Shown here: one piece after another, positions 14,551-14,691 of the stretch
Numbering within the stretch: the first letter of the stretch is position 1
Layout: each line of letters starts with the position of its first letter
Source of the DNA: Oscillospiraceae bacterium
GTDB taxonomy: Bacteria; Bacillota_A; Clostridia; Oscillospirales; Oscillospiraceae
NCBI GenBank assembly: GCA_017398105.1
Contig: JAFQHF010000027.1
Span: 1 to 14,691, forward strand
Direction of reading: 5' to 3'
DNA: 14,691 nucleotides
Program-made: the position numbers and the translations under genes
The notes under the pieces: model-generated
Seen by the model: only the letters and a program-made list of their open reading frames with translations
Told to the model about the DNA's origin: nothing
Databases searched by the model: none

Positions 14551-14691
14551 CCAGACTGCCCTGAAAACAATTAGCAGAAGAGTACCCTTAAAGCATGCCA
14601 AAAGAGCTCAGCTCCCAACAGGAGCTGGGCTTGTGCTTTATGGGTAAAAGTATTAGGAAGGGATAGGCTCCAAGGAAACAGAGAAGCCCAA
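14519..14691 (-). ncRNA. Candidate structured RNA (6S-like or riboswitch-like), 5' end outside the window
   Basis: On the minus strand the region folds into a closing stem GGAAGGG/CCCTTCC (14656-14662 with 14546-14552) and a long hairpin. The hairpin pairs TACCC/GGGTA (14583-14587 with 14642-14646), TAAAGCA/TGCTTTA (14589-14595 with 14634-14640) and an 11-bp tip with one G-U pair (14605-14615 with 14621-14631) around a 5-nt loop. Between the stems are a 9-nt strand on one side and 30 nt on the other, the latter with a possible CTGC/GCAG hairpin. A long stem with a central bubble followed by a terminator resembles 6S RNA. The overlap of closing stem and terminator resembles a riboswitch. I recognise no T-box, TPP, cobalamin or GEMM motif. 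There is no credible coding frame here. Confidence 0.55.

Noticed and set aside
14519..14560. T-box leader, suggested by GGGTACCG next to a terminator
   Set aside because: The conserved TGGN bulge needed to pair with the tRNA end is missing, no specifier stem is evident, and the downstream gene is not amino-acid related.

Overview
The window reads as a piece of chromosome from an anaerobic gut-type Clostridia bacterium, most likely Oscillospirales (inferred). The reasons are the acetogen-style metV/metF/rnfC2 gene set, the very large secreted protein with BspA-type leucine-rich repeats and Cys/His repeats, and a short double-hairpin element at the left edge of a kind I recall as common between genes in that order. 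All credible genes lie on the minus strand, so transcription runs from right to left.

Right edge (about 14519-14691): a strongly folded, probably non-coding RNA on the minus strand ends in an intrinsic terminator. One arm of its closing stem overlaps the terminator arm, so the two folds exclude each other. It could be a 6S-like RNA or a riboswitch-like leader; I could not assign a family. A separate promoter-like sequence follows (14456-14484).

Centre (3933-14393): one uninterrupted 3486-residue gene. In order it encodes a signal peptide, a Pro/Thr/Glu linker, a transglutaminase-like domain with an apparent Cys-His-Asp triad, two blocks of BspA-type leucine-rich repeats separated by a short Cys-rich insert, an array of 34 His/Cys modules of about 40 residues built from four main types, a BIG2-like Ig domain, and Lys-rich Ig-like modules to the C-terminus. 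No LPXTG, SLH or membrane anchor is visible. A strong hairpin follows the stop.

Left part (167-3654): a three-gene operon for reduction of methylene-tetrahydrofolate. Its first gene fuses a MetV-like domain to a complete RnfC and appears to start at TTG. A stand-alone metV and then metF follow, and the operon ends at a clear terminator (121-152). MetF should carry the flavin active site. The MetV proteins and RnfC, with their many cysteines and two ferredoxin-like 4Fe-4S motifs, should deliver electrons. A perfect inverted repeat just downstream of the promoter is a candidate operator.

Most worth following up are the MetV-RnfC fusion next to a second MetV copy (with a 57-nt identical tract shared between them), the His/Cys module array, and the structured RNA with mutually exclusive folds.
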